64,000 bases of DNA from Dipylidium caninum (lineage: Eukaryota; Platyhelminthes; Cestoda; Cyclophyllidea; Dipylidiidae): assembly GCA_017562135.1 (NCBI GenBank), contig QEYB01000255.1, positions 434,001 to 498,000 of the forward strand, written 5' to 3'. How positions within the stretch are numbered: the first letter of the stretch is position 1; each line of letters begins with the position of its first letter. This document shows positions 1 to 13,400 of the stretch, piece after piece. The translations under genes were made by a program, and so were the position numbers. The notes below the pieces were generated by a model. That model did not search any database, was not told the origin of the DNA, and saw only the letters and a list, made by a program, of their open reading frames with translations.

Positions 1-1483
1 TTCTGACAGATCAGCCGAACAAATTCAGTCAAAAGAGCTACAAAAATATATGCGCGGAGAGCCTCTCAGCTCAATCATTAGATGACAGACCTACTATTTC
101 GGTTGAAAGCACGCGGCAAGCGTGCCCCTGGTTTCATGTTTGCTCTAAAGAGGGGAAGCTTCTTTAAAATATCCCCCTATTATATAATCAGGGCGCATGA
201 ATGCAAATTTGACGGTTAAATAAAGTCTTCTTCCCTCCCAGTAGCCAGCTAAAATTGCAGTCGTGCGAAGTACAAGTAAGAAGAGTGCCTGCGAGAGGCA
301 TACCCGAGCGTGAAAATCAGAAAATGAGCCCACATTTTAATGGTTGACGATGTGGTCGAGATGATGCTGCGTTTTAAGCTCATTTCACACTGTCAGATGG
401 ATTTGCGTTAAAAGCTAATGAAAATTCCGCATCGGCCATTTAAAACAGGCTCAGTCTCTGCGTTTGAAGTCAAAAACACTAAATCTAGGGGAAAGTGATA
501 ACATTTGGGAGAAGGGAGGGGAAGGGGGGGCGGGGCGGGGAAAAGTTAACTTCCCATCTCAGATTGTGCTAGATAAACCTGTAATAAGTAATAATTTAAT
601 AGGAGTGATGTTTTAACTAGGAGGCAAGAAAAGACCCTTTTAAAAGAAATTATGCAAAATGAATTTGACCATAAAATTATTTCCCTCATACACGGTTGCT
701 GCAATCTCCGAAAGATTTGAAAAGCCTCTACCATTTGCAATGCAATAACCCTTTGGAAGCACGAGACCGGCCTTCTGAGCCACATTCAGGCCATGAGCAC
801 CTGTGGTCTTCAAAATCGCCGTGGCCACCGGGACAGGACTCTTGTCTGCGTCTCCAGGCAGGGCCACCGAGGGAGCCATGGCAGCTCAAAATCCATTCTA
901 CTGCCAAAATGAGAGATGCTCAGGACGCTTAAAAAAGAGGGCAGGAAATCATTCTCTGCTTCTGGCTGTGCATTAACATAAATATATTCAGCAATTAACA
1001 AACGAACAGCATTCGAATATCACTCTCTTTGATATACTTCGATAGAAGGATGTCAAGGTATTAAGAAGGCATCAGATAGAACGCTCCTTATTCAACACCG
1101 AGGAAGGGAATATTCGAGGCTAAGTTGTATCCATTCACATCAGAGCGGACTTGATATTCTAAATTGCAATAGTGAGATGACTTAAAAGACGAGGAAGGGA
1201 AATAGCGTAATCGAAACGGCGGCTCAAGACCTCCACTAGGAAGGATTCAGATGAATTGCCGGACGAATAATCAAAGTGCCTTTAGTGCGGGATACAGAGG
1301 GGTTTGCTGAGAAATACTGTTACTCAAACTATTGACGTTAAGGCCCAGGGAGGCCTTAAAACCAATGTCTCGCACCCAAGTTAATAGAGAAAATGTAAAA
1401 TTATATAATTTGATGTGTATTATGAAAAAAACGTGATGGTAGAGCCTGTATGCGTGAAACGTAAAGCCCGAGGCAAAGTAAGA
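1..1483. other. Region downstream of RTTN, no gene recognised
   Basis: This stretch lies 3' of the RTTN stop codon. It has short open frames on both strands near 640-1000, but none shows a recognisable domain or continues the RTTN alignment, and the last RTTN exon ends in its own stop at 1484-1486. A G-rich run lies at about 510-540. I see no convincing AATAAA signal close to the RTTN stop on the minus strand. Confidence 0.5.
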
Positions 1484-4400
1484 TTACTGGGTCAGGGCGC
1501 TTAGAAGGAGATCCACAATTGGGAGGATGCTGGCATGGTAGCGCTTCCCATTCGCGTGACAAAAAGCCTTCAGGTTCGTCAGTCGATGTACGAAGCCTCG
1601 GCTCTTCAGGAGTGCCCGGACCTGGAAATGCAGACCAACATAAGACCTTCGAAAGGTATCCTAACCGCTGGTATCGGGGGAAGAAGCGAAATGAGAATGT
1701 GGCACTTCTGGCAGGAGACAGCATGGTTAGTTATGCATCAAAGGTGTCAGCCATTCAGCCAACCACTAAAAGCACGCCTCGTTGGAACAAACTCGGGACC
1801 CTTGCCGGTGGTCTAAAGTAACTTCATATCGGCGGGCACAAATGTTGGTTTACTTGGTAAAACTTACTGAAACAAAAAATTAACCATGAATCCATCTAAC
1901 GTATTTTGGAGCAACACTATCTTCGGTTCATTGTGCATCCGAGGTCATCATTAACTCAGGAACCACTACAGATGACCCCACTTCAAATATACTCTTTTGG
2001 TTTACTTCTCGGCACCCATCGCGGGTGAAGTCATACAAATTTTGTTAAGAGAGATAGACCTAGACAATGGTCAAATGTTCTTTTTCAAATATTCCGGCGT
2101 TTTTGAAACGTGACCATTACAAAATTCACAAGAAGTGACAAGTTCATTATGATGCCAGCTGGATGCCATCTTGGGTTGTTGCAAATAAACTGCAGAATTG
2201 AAAACAGAAAATCGGTGGGCCTTAAAAGTGCTACAGATTTACATTACATGGAAGCAAAGAGAAAGAGTTGTGCTTATGTTTGACGGCATCAATTAGAGTG
2301 ACAAGGCGGTAACCTAATTATTATCAAATCTCCACCTGCTCTCACCCACAGCAGCCCCTTATTAGTACCACTTCATTGCTTCACCTCGCAGCAGTATTTT
2401 TAGACAAATCCCGGATGGGCAGTCAGCGTCGGCTGGCGAGACGTCAACCATGTCTGCCCTATTGGCCTAAATCAACTCTTCTTCCGCGTGAGTATTTCGG
2501 AAGAAATGTGAAGGAGGGGGGAGGATGCCAAGTCGGAATGCCATAGATTTGATTTGGCATAATGAACTTGAAGGTGAACGACATCTTTCGGTGGCTAAAA
2601 CGAAAACGACTCCCTTTCCCAGCGGTTTTTACACATAACTGTGGGAGATCCTAGGAAACGGATGAAATGAAAACAGTTTTTGTATATCCTTAATTAGATT
2701 TGAAACAGTATGTTTATTAACGCCTCAGAAGGGCGAAAACGTGAATAACAAGACATCTCGCTCGATTTGGCCGACCGCCCGTCCTCAAGAAAGCAGCTGT
2801 CGAGAGACGCATGGGCGAGAAAAGATACGAGGCAGACAGAAAGACAAATGACAAACCTTGGCACAGTTGTATGCAGCGTTGCTGAGGGCTATCAACGCTT
2901 GAGAGATGACCTCGAAGGTGTTCACTGACGTGGTGGTAGGTTCAAGAGCATCGGCAAGGATTTCAACAATTCCGCTGCCTGAGAGAGACAAAGACGTGAT
3001 TGTTCGAGCTCATGGCAAAAACGAGGCTGGAAAAGCCACTGAACTGGATAAGAGTGTTCATGTTTACAAGACTGCTGGTAGAAGCATTTAAAAGCTAAAT
3101 ATTACGCCCAGGATTCAGGTAATTCTGTTCGAAATTAGTTGTGTAAGTGTTTTTAAAACTAGTGCTTTAGGATGGGGGAGTTTTTGAGTCATTTATTGCC
3201 ATTCTCGGATGAGGGTACGCGGCGTATTCCGCCGAGCTCACTTGACGCTCGTTCAACTTACGAGGTCCTAAATAATGAAACAGCTTAGAATGACGAAAGT
3301 CCGGTCGCCGAGAGGAAATCTCGCTTCCTCACACGATAACGTCATCAACATGTTCTGCTGACGCAAGTTCACCGATAGTTTCTAAAAGGCTTCACAAACT
3401 TATAAAATGCGAATAGGAAGGGCTTTCGAACACTCTTTACAATATCCAAGCACGCCAAGGTACAAGAATCCTTGTTAATCCAAAATTTAGATTTTTCCAT
3501 CGTGACGAACAGTCAGACACTCGAGCTCACATTACAGTAATGGAAGAGGCTTTGGTACGAAAGCGACAATCAGTCTTAGTAGGTCCCACAGCTCGTGAAT
3601 AGACGATTAGGCGAGAGACCAACTCCATAGTCAAATCAGGATTCCCTTCCAAATATTATTACTAATTCATTAACGTGAATAAAATCATAACGGTGCCGAC
3701 TGCCTAGCTGTTTAATTGTTACTCCAAAAAGCCTTTGGGCGTCAAAAACTTCGCCTTCACTTGCTCATTTCGGCGTCCAAGATTCAGTTTCGAAATACCA
3801 TGTGGTTAAGGCTATAGTTGGGAGGACCGAATCACATTTCCACCATCTCACGGTTCAATTTGTCGTAAGTGCGCAGAAGGTCGTTCAAACGGGATGGTCT
3901 GGGAGACTTCTGGGCTCATTTTCAAAACTCAAATTAATCGACAACAAATAATCATATACAGCCAAGCTAATAGTTTGCGTCTAATGAAGTAAATTTTCGG
4001 CGTAAATTAAAAACAAATTCTGCAAAATATAGTTCACGTGTAGCGATTTATACAAATATAAGAAATGAGTTAGGGTACCTAGTTTATCGAAAAACCCCTG
4101 GTAGTTCCAAATAATCTCAGCATCACAGCTCAATTTTGCCTTAGGTAATGGCGCATGAAAAAATAGTAAAATGACGATTCCAATTTTATTGCTGCTGATT
4201 TCATTAATAAGGATTGTTGTAGAAATTGTATAATAAAATAGACTTGGAGACTATATAAATTAAATGGGAGTATCCCACGCTCCCTGGAAAACTGTCTAGA
4301 TAACATATTAAGCGTTATAGGAAACACTTCAAAGTGGTTCAGGAAAAAAAGGATTTCATTTATCACTCGTCTCCCGGAAGATATCTCTGCGTGTTCTGTT

Positions 4401-7400
4401 AACTAATAGGTTTTTCAGATTTTGAATTGGCTCTTTTTCGGAACCAAAGAATCTTGAACGTTCGAGTAAGCGCTTGTGACAAATGTCCATCAGAGCAAAG
4501 AGCAGGCAGGTAAGCTCAAATCGAGTGGGCCTATGAATACCATTCGGGAACACAAAAGTCTCAATGAATGGTTAAGAAGGTGCTACTGCGATGAGGATCA
4601 AACACCTAAGACATGGGAAAGACTCCATATCTTTCGGATTTCTTTCTCTGCGATTTCATATATCTGAGATAAATATTTGCATGAGTGGAGTAAACACCTT
4701 AGACCTATTTCGTTCACTTTTTCTAGTTGACGTATTTATTTGTAACTATAGCTTCGATTCTAAGTAGCATCGGTGTGAAGAAAGGCGCTCGTTGTTTCAG
4801 CATCACTTAAATATGGTCTCATCTTTCAGTCGAGATCCATTTGCCCCTAATAACTGGTCCCCTTTTAATGCAATCACCCGCGATTAGCCGTCTCTTTCCC
4901 CTGTTTGCGATCCCTTAGTTCGCAAAGACAACCATACTTTTGCAACAAACACTACGAGTCAGTCCTCCAAGTCAAAGTCGGTGTACAGGTAAACAGATCA
5001 ACTCATGGCTTGTGCACCACGTCAAACTTCATTTCGATATTCATGAGGGAAATACACCCGTGAGGCGCTTTGCTTTCCCCATTAACTGGTATGGAGACCA
5101 CCTCGGTGGAAATACCAAACAGATACCTCTAACACACAAGGTGAAAAGCGTCTAGGCCAAAGAGGGAAGTAGTCTCTCAACTGTGCGACTTGCCAAAGGC
5201 ACCTGTAATTATATAGAAAGGTAACTTCACTGAAGTAAGAATGAGTGAGAGAAGAGGGAGTAGAAGGTGGAATGTTGGGAGGAATGCTAAACCAGTTGGC
5301 TCCCCGCCAGTGAAAGAGGAGGTCTGATCCGACAATGAGTGTTAGCTGGACTTCTGGTCCACGCCGCTCGGTGGTCCGGCGGTGACCCCGCGGTGGCTGG
5401 CAACGCGGGGAGCGGGCAGTCCAGAGAGGAGGAAGATGGAGAAGAGGCGGTGGTGAGGAAGATGACTCACTGCTGGGGTATGAGCACCGGGAGCGAGTAA
5501 ATTTGCAGTGGTGAGGAAAAATACGTGCTTCCAGCACAAAAAGTGCCCTACCGGAATTTGAAAACGCCTGACCACTTGGACACGCGCCAGTGCTCGTGTG
5601 TGTGTGTGTGTGTGACTAACACCAACGGGAAGAGGTATTCTTTGTAAAAGTTGAGGACCACAAAGTGCTTTCCTACTAATTATAAAGTCTACCGGAACAA
5701 AACAAAACGCAATCTCTTCTTACCCGTCAATAAATTTCATTAATAAAGTACTCCTTATTACTAAAGACTTCTCGCCAGCGTGAGGACAATTAGCATATCT
5801 CCTTTTTGAAGAAAGCTTCATCTCTTGATAGGAAAAATTGAACCAATGCTTGTTTGTAAGGACAAAAACAAGTGATAGTCGGAGGGTGGGCGCTAAGTTC
5901 ATGGAATATGGCGGATGCTACAGAATTTCCTAGTTCTGAAATTCTTTGACGAGTCCCCAAAGCAACAAGTGGGATGGCATCCTCATGATGTCCTTCCTTC
6001 GTCGTCCTCAACATCGCCGGTCTCTCTGCTTGATTGCTGCCTTTAAATTATCCAGTCGCTGACACTACTTCACCGAATTGAGCTCTTGCGTTCGCTTTTA
6101 AAAACTCTTCCTGCATTGGTGCTCGAATGTTCCGCAACATACGCACCACAACGTTCTTGTATGCAGAGAAATGGTTAGGTGAGCTAAATTAAGCCTTTCT
6201 GTAATACCCAATGTTTTCAAAAAGGATTTTGCCCTTACATGGTCTAAACAACATCGTCGGGGGTCGAAAATGGTCGTCCAGAACTCGGATTATCAAAAAG
6301 GTCGAAGTCACCTATTTAAAATCTTTTTTAAACCATTTTCTGTATGTGCAATAAGGAACTGTCTTCACAAAACACCTTAAATAAATTTCCATATAATTCT
6401 GAAACATTTCTTCCTCGTTGAAATTCGTATAAAATACAGTGGTGTAAATAAACTTCATCAACAGCCATGGGCGCTCTATAGTTTCACAATTAAGACTAAC
6501 GCGAATCAAATCGGTTTAAGTTAATTTGCCACGTCAGTATGGATGCATTAAACGGTGAAAACAGAGAGCCGGACATGCACCGAATAAATATGTGCTACGC
6601 GTCGAGAATATTTTTCATATAGACGTACATATTTTACCGGTAGACCTTATATTTTCACGGTACCTATGAAAAATTTCATAAGAATCTTAGAATTTCCCCT
6701 TATACAAGGGAGTCTTCACTGCCGTGTACGTTAAATGGCTTGATGCACGTATGTTCATTGAGAGAAGGAAGTATAATGTATTTCTCGTCCATGGCTGAAA
6801 ATTGATACACTGCAATTGTATGCTTAAGAGAGCGATATCTCCTTGCCCGGTTGATCTTCTCGGCAATCTGTTCACCTCGATTTACTAATTTATTCAGTAA
6901 AAAGAGACGAGTTAAGTCTCACCAACAGGGCGGCCTAAGTTTTGCCATGCTGATACTATTGCCACGAGTTAGTTCGGAAACGTCTTGATGTAAATAAGAT
7001 ATGTAAAAGTCTGGAAGTTACGCCTAACAGCTCTTTGCAGCCCGATGCCTTACTTTCTCGCGTCCACGAACGCGGCCGACTGCAAAATCCAGCCCCAGAC
7101 GTATTTTCATGTGTTTTCACTTACCCAACACAAAAACTTCAATCGGCACTTCTGTCCTACTCTCTGCGGCTACGACCAGGGAGAGGCACAAGCATTAAAA
7201 AAAATTTTATTGAAACTTCTTATTAATCTCGCACCGCTGACATGAATGAATAACTGGTCACAAGCAAACGTTAAAGAATATTTGTTAAAACAGACATTCT
7301 TAATTCGAAACAAAACGAATCTTCCTAGAAATTGTTAGACATGTCATTAAGTGCCCAGGTAATAACTGTATTTTGAAAGGACCACTTCATACTCTTTTGC

Positions 7401-10400
7401 GTTCTTTCCCACTCATTGTATGCGTGCGAAATTACAAAGCATAGGCGAGATAGGTGAAACGGAAGAAAATCATGTGGCTGTGCTTGCCTCGAGATCTTGC
7501 ACAAATGACTTTATCGCTCAATGTAGACAACTCAACCCCACAGTACTTACTTCTTTTGTAAAGATGCGTTTTGAAGGTTGTGTTCGTACAGAGGTTTTGA
7601 AGGCAGAGGAATGCCTTATTACGGGTTTCTTCGTCACGGCAGAATCTCACGTGATCCAACAACGCTTCGACTGCGCCTACGGAAACAGCGGAAGGTCAAA
7701 ATCACTCATACACATGGATTCAGCGGGAGAGAGAGAGGACGAGGGACGGCGTATAAAAATACTGGCGACAGGAAATACATAAACCCACTGCATCGTGTGA
7801 AAAAGAGGGAGATGAGTTTTAAAATTCTTTTCGTTTTCCAAATCAGCGAATGAAATGTAAGTAAAAAGACTTTAGAATGTAAGTTGTTAGAAATTGCTGG
7901 TTGCTTTATATTGACTCGATGTACAGGCTAAGCAGCCCAGCATCGAAGATGCGGTACCACTTCATGTGGTGCCCTAAGAAGAATGCCATTACGATGCAAA
8001 ATACAGTCGAGTGCTCATTTTAGTGTGGCGTTAAACGGCCGCTGTCATGACGGAAAAAAGAATCCGTTAATATCACAATTTCGCGAGTTACTCGCTGGCA
8101 CGTGGAGTAAAGAGGAAGCAATCCCAACATGAGTAAAAAACGGCCCATTTTATACGACACAAAGTGAGAACTACGTGGAGTTTAAGTACCAATCCGCCCA
8201 GTCTACTGACGATGGCGTTAACATTGCCCGCGTGTTATACTGAATGAAGCACAGTGGGGCAAAAAAGTAGGTCGAGAATTTAAAATTACACTCGGTCCAA
8301 AAGCAAGTAATTCAACGTGTCTACAATGCCGAATTTGCGCTACACTATGTATAAAAGTAATGAGCATCAATGAAATTTAAAATCCATTCGAAAAGTGAAG
8401 AGGAATGAATCTTACGGCACGAATAGGGACAATATTCAGTGCTCGCCTTCTCACCTTGCACGTCGAAGAGAATTTTCGCATTTTATATTTAAAAAGAGAC
8501 CTAATTTAAAAATCAACACACTGAAAAGAGTAGGGTTAAGAGAGGTGTACCTGTGTGACCCAGGAAGAGGGACTGGCCATCGCGAGTGAAGGTCAGATTG
8601 GTAATGAAAGTCAGCCAAAGACATTGGAGTCGCTGGCCCTCAGGGACTCGGCATAGCGTCTGGGCATCCAGACCAGTAAAGTGTGAGAGTATTTTGGTCT
8701 GAAGGAAAAATTCGTCGCAAAGGATATAACGGTAGTGGGCAAGTTTTTCTTTTTAAGAAAAGATGAGGCGACAATTTCCTTGAGGTTATCAGAAAACAAG
8801 TACATGTGGTACATTTCATCTCCCAAACAAAGTGATTAGTTCAAAGAACGGCTAAATCTGGAAAACTGGAAAGATAGTAGGCTGCTTTATTTTCAAGTGG
8901 GTGACATATGCAAGAAATGTCCCATCGCATCTGGGTACGTTGATAAAAAAAACCAAATTTGTTAAGTGTTATCGTGATGGCTGTTGGTGAAAGTTGGATA
9001 ACAGAATCTAAAAAAGCATTCTAATTTTCAACCAGCTTTTAATTCATTGCCATCTTAAATCAGTCGAAGTGGTATGGTCTTGGATTTTCTCTGATTAAGT
9101 CTATAATTATGCTTGGTGCCTGGGAGCGAAGAAAACCAAAGTATTTTTTTTTGTTTAACGGTGAGCATAATGAAATAAGTAATTTGAGCAATTCTTAAAC
9201 ATAATATTCGGATGAAATTAAATTTTTGAAATAACAGCGGGAGGGGGGGAATTGCAGTTCGGGAGGAAAAAGTTGCCAAGAAGTATTATCGTTGAATAGT
9301 CAGAATAAAAACATTGATTCTCCTATTTTCTTTGAGGCAAATTTCCTCCTATGAGAAATTTTAAAGACCGTTGTTTTAAATGCTTCACTTCTTCGACGTG
9401 GCGTTAAAATGCGTAGAAAAGCGAAGTTGGGAGGAATCAGAATACCAAAAGTCTGAAATTTCGGTCTCACTCGAAAAATTAATGGAATTTGTATTCACCC
9501 CAAAAAGGGTCCCCTAAAAGACTGAAGAGACAAAGAGACATTAGAAAAATTATCCCATTTTCTCTACTCCCACATACAAATATGATCTCTCAACAAGACC
9601 AAGGGTTCAAGTAAATGTTCCGAGCAAGGAGTGAAGCTAGTAGATAATGACACGGATTAAGTATAGCTTAAAATGGGCAAAAAATGGAAGGCGGATTCTC
9701 AAATGCCTTCTGAATTCTAAAATTCCGCATTGGGGGTATAGTCTCAAGAGGAAAGAATATGCCATAAGGACGTCTATTTTGGGGCACTGGAAGTGCAGAA
9801 ATATCTGCAAGATCTCCAGGAATGGGATATTAACGGAGTGGAATTATTCAAGAGCATTCATCGTGTGCTTGCCCGGCCTACTGAGATACGCATCTGTTAG
9901 ACTATATGAATTCATACTACGTTTGGACCTGTAACACCGACTTAGGTCATATTGGAAAAAGAAGTTATACGATTTCACTATTCATGGGAATACCACATCA
10001 GACGTCGTGAACACTCCGTGTCGAGCCAGTCTCTACAAAGACGAATTAAATGATAAAAGTCGACTTTGATGATCGGGATTCAGAATGGGAGGGTGATCGA
10101 GCAAGTAGAATTTTGTACGAGTACCTAAGAAGAGGCTACTTGAGAATTACTTCTGAGGGAAAGCTGTTCACTGTTCAGGAACAGACGGTGCATAAAGCTA
10201 AATGTTAGACTGTGCGAGTAACCATATTTTCTGATCTTAGACTTTAAAAGTGCAAATTCTGGGGTACAAAAGGAAAGACTTAAAAAAGTGTTTTTCTGTG
10301 ACTCCATGCGATATACAGATGCGGTCAACACCAGTATTACGTCAAAATGGCTCTCTCGAATGCTACGATCTAGAAGGACTATTTTAAAAAAATATGGGGC

Positions 10401-13400
10401 ACATATAACACCGAGGGCTTTTCCTTCAAGTCACGTCACTAACTGCCAATTAATAAGGCGCGGAATCGCTAATGCGCCACCAGACAAATGATAATGAAAC
10501 GGTGTTATAACTAAGGATGTGGTTTTCCCTTTCGCACAAGTTCTCCTTAGGAGTATAGAAGCAAGTGTAACCTTTTTATTAAAAATGCTCACTTACGGTA
10601 CTGAAATTAGTTGACAAAAATACCTAAAACTGGGTACACCAGTAAATTAAAAGAGCTAATATTGTAAAATTTTTAGGCAAGTCTTATTTGTGTCATTGAA
10701 GTGCCCTCCAAATGCTCAAAATAAGCGTGTGCATTCATGTGATAAGTCGCTTCTGTAAGGTCTTTTAACGGCAGAATGGTTTTTCAGACAGAAAGGTTGG
10801 GAGAGTATTAAGTTCCGATGTCAGTAAAAGCAATAATTAGGCGCTATTCTGACGGAAAAGTGTGGCAACCACCAAAGTTTGCCCCCACCAGCAGGTGAAG
10901 CAAAAAGAACCGGATGGAAGAAGATAGAAGAAGGCTAATACCTTGGCAAAGAAACCCACGGCTTCGGTGAACCAAGCAAAGTTAGCAAGGAGTTCGAAGA
11001 CCTGGTACAAAAGCACTTTACGGAGATCGTTGGAGTCCTCCTGAGCGAAAGCTGTGATTCGGTGTGGGCGACGACCGGTTCGGCCCTCATTACGCGGCCT
11101 ATGAGAGGGACCGCAACACCGGATATAAAGTATGAGACAGGCATCCAAAAGACGTTCCAGAGACTTCATTAATGAACCTCCCCCAGTCAGAAGAGTTGCT
11201 GTTAGGGCGAGAAAAACATACTAGTTTAAGTAAAGGCAAACTTAATTTTCTATATTGTAATCTTTGACTTAGCGAAACAGAAGTAGCTCAGCGAATCTCT
11301 TCTAAATGGGGAGCATGTCCGTAGCAGGCATTTTGAATCGGGGAGAGAGAATAAGTAATGCTCAGATGGGATCTTCTCAAGCATGTAAATATGAGGCTAT
11401 TGATGTGGCCAAAGTGCCAGGCCTATAGCAATACCGATTTCCGTGCAAAATAACTTTTCCTGGAAAGAAAAGGCTCTATTGTGAAACATCTGCTTAGCCG
11501 TGCTCATTAAAAGAGAGAAAGTCATACTAGTTAAGACAACTCGAGGGCTGAAATATTGAGAAACTATATGTATAGGCTAATCTTGGCCGAAATGTAGGAT
11601 TTCAGATGAAATATATTAAGGATAAAGGCGATTTAAAAGCACTAAGGTCATGTACTTCTAATGAGTGTAATACATCTATAGCACATGGTAAAAAATTGGA
11701 GCATCAAATTCCTGACGAAAACAGCAAAATGACGTAGAGTAATTCAGCGAAGAACAAAAAAGCAGGGAACATAAGAAATTAAATTTGGGAGGCATAGGGA
11801 AAAATACACTAATGACATCAATATTGTGGAGGTGATTTTAAAACCCCAAGCAAACGAGCTAAAGAATTTCATGAGTCTAATGAAAGACATTTATCTGAAG
11901 CATTAAATGGTTTCTCGAACCAGTAGAGGTTAAAGTTTAAGGTTAAAAGAAATAGAAAAATTATTTCAATAAATGATTCAATTCATACATTGATACGAGG
12001 TTCCATTTCTTCATAAAATCTTTCTTACTGAATAAAATAGAACAGTTGAATTCATCTCTATTCAAAACAAATGCAAAGAGGCATCGATGAAGTGAGAAGA
12101 AGAGGAATTTTCAGCGGACAGGCTTCCGCATTAAGAATGCGTTGCTCAGATGTGTCGCACACACACGAGCACTGGCGCGAGTCCAAGTGGTCAGGCGTTT
12201 TCAAATTCCGGTAGGGCACTTTTTGTGCTGGAAGCACGTATTTTTCCTCACCACTGCAAATTTACTCGCTCCCGGTGCTCATACCCCAGCAGTGAGTCAT
12301 CTTCCTCACCACCGCCTCTTCTCCATCTTCCTCCTCTCTGGACTGCCCGCTCCCCGTGTTGCCACCGCGGGGTCACCGCCGGACCACCGAGCGGCGTGGA
12401 CCAGAAACCAGCTAACACTCAGTGTCGGAGCAGACCTCCTCTCTTCCACTGGCGGGGAGCCAACTGGTTTAGCATTCCTCCCAACATGCCACCTTCTACT
12501 CCCTCTTCTCTCACTCATTCTTACTTCAGTGAAGTTACCTTTCGATATAATTACAGGTGCCTTTGGCAAGTCGCACAGTTGAGAGACTACTTCCCTCTTT
12601 GGCCTAGACGCTTTTCACCTTGTGTGTTAGAGGTATCTGTTTGGTATTTCCACCGAGGTGGTCTCCATACCAGTTAATGGGGAAAGCAAAGCGCCTCACG
12701 GGTGTATTTCCCTCATGAATATCGAAATGAAGTTTCACGTGGTGCACAAGCCATGAGTTGATCTGTTTACCTGTACACCGACTTTGACTTGGAGGATTGA
12801 CTCGTAATGTTTGATAAGAGTCCTCTCTTATCAAATGTATCAGAACTTCGAAAGGTCAAACATTTGTATCTTTAAAGGAAAAAATGTACATAACTTCCCA
12901 CTTCTGTGATATCAGATGGCTAAGAAGAAGATCCTCATATCACAGCTTTAATCTTAGCCACTCATTAATTGGTCTTTAACCTGCTGAAACCACTAAAAGT
13001 AATGGACGAAAGAGATTATGTTTTGAGAATTCCCTTTCATTTTGGTGTTTCGCTGCAAAAGGAGTTCTCAGAGGATTGACATGAAAAAGAATAATGATAA
13101 GTACACAGTAGAGCAAATCAGAAAAAAGGCCTAAGTGGCTGACAATTGGTTACCCGATGAAAAGGAAGAACAATTTTTTTTCGAAGTAAACATATATGTT
13201 TATCGGAACAGAAGGCTTCGGAGAATAACCCTACAGGTCACCAAAAAACAATGGAATAAAGGGGAAAACCATGTTTTTAATGGTGCGGAAAGAAATGATG
13301 CACGGAAGGTCATATATGTGAGGTACGTAGAATCACAAGATGCGGACGAGATGATCTTGACTACAGAAATATTGAGCTTCCATATAAACACCAACGAACT

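Noticed and set aside
4476..4667. Short plus-strand open frame
   Set aside because: No motif, within an RTTN intron, of a length expected by chance.
12142..12677. Plus-strand open frames of 146 and 175 codons
   Set aside because: They lie in repeat copy B, are low-complexity, and are not preserved as one frame in copy A.
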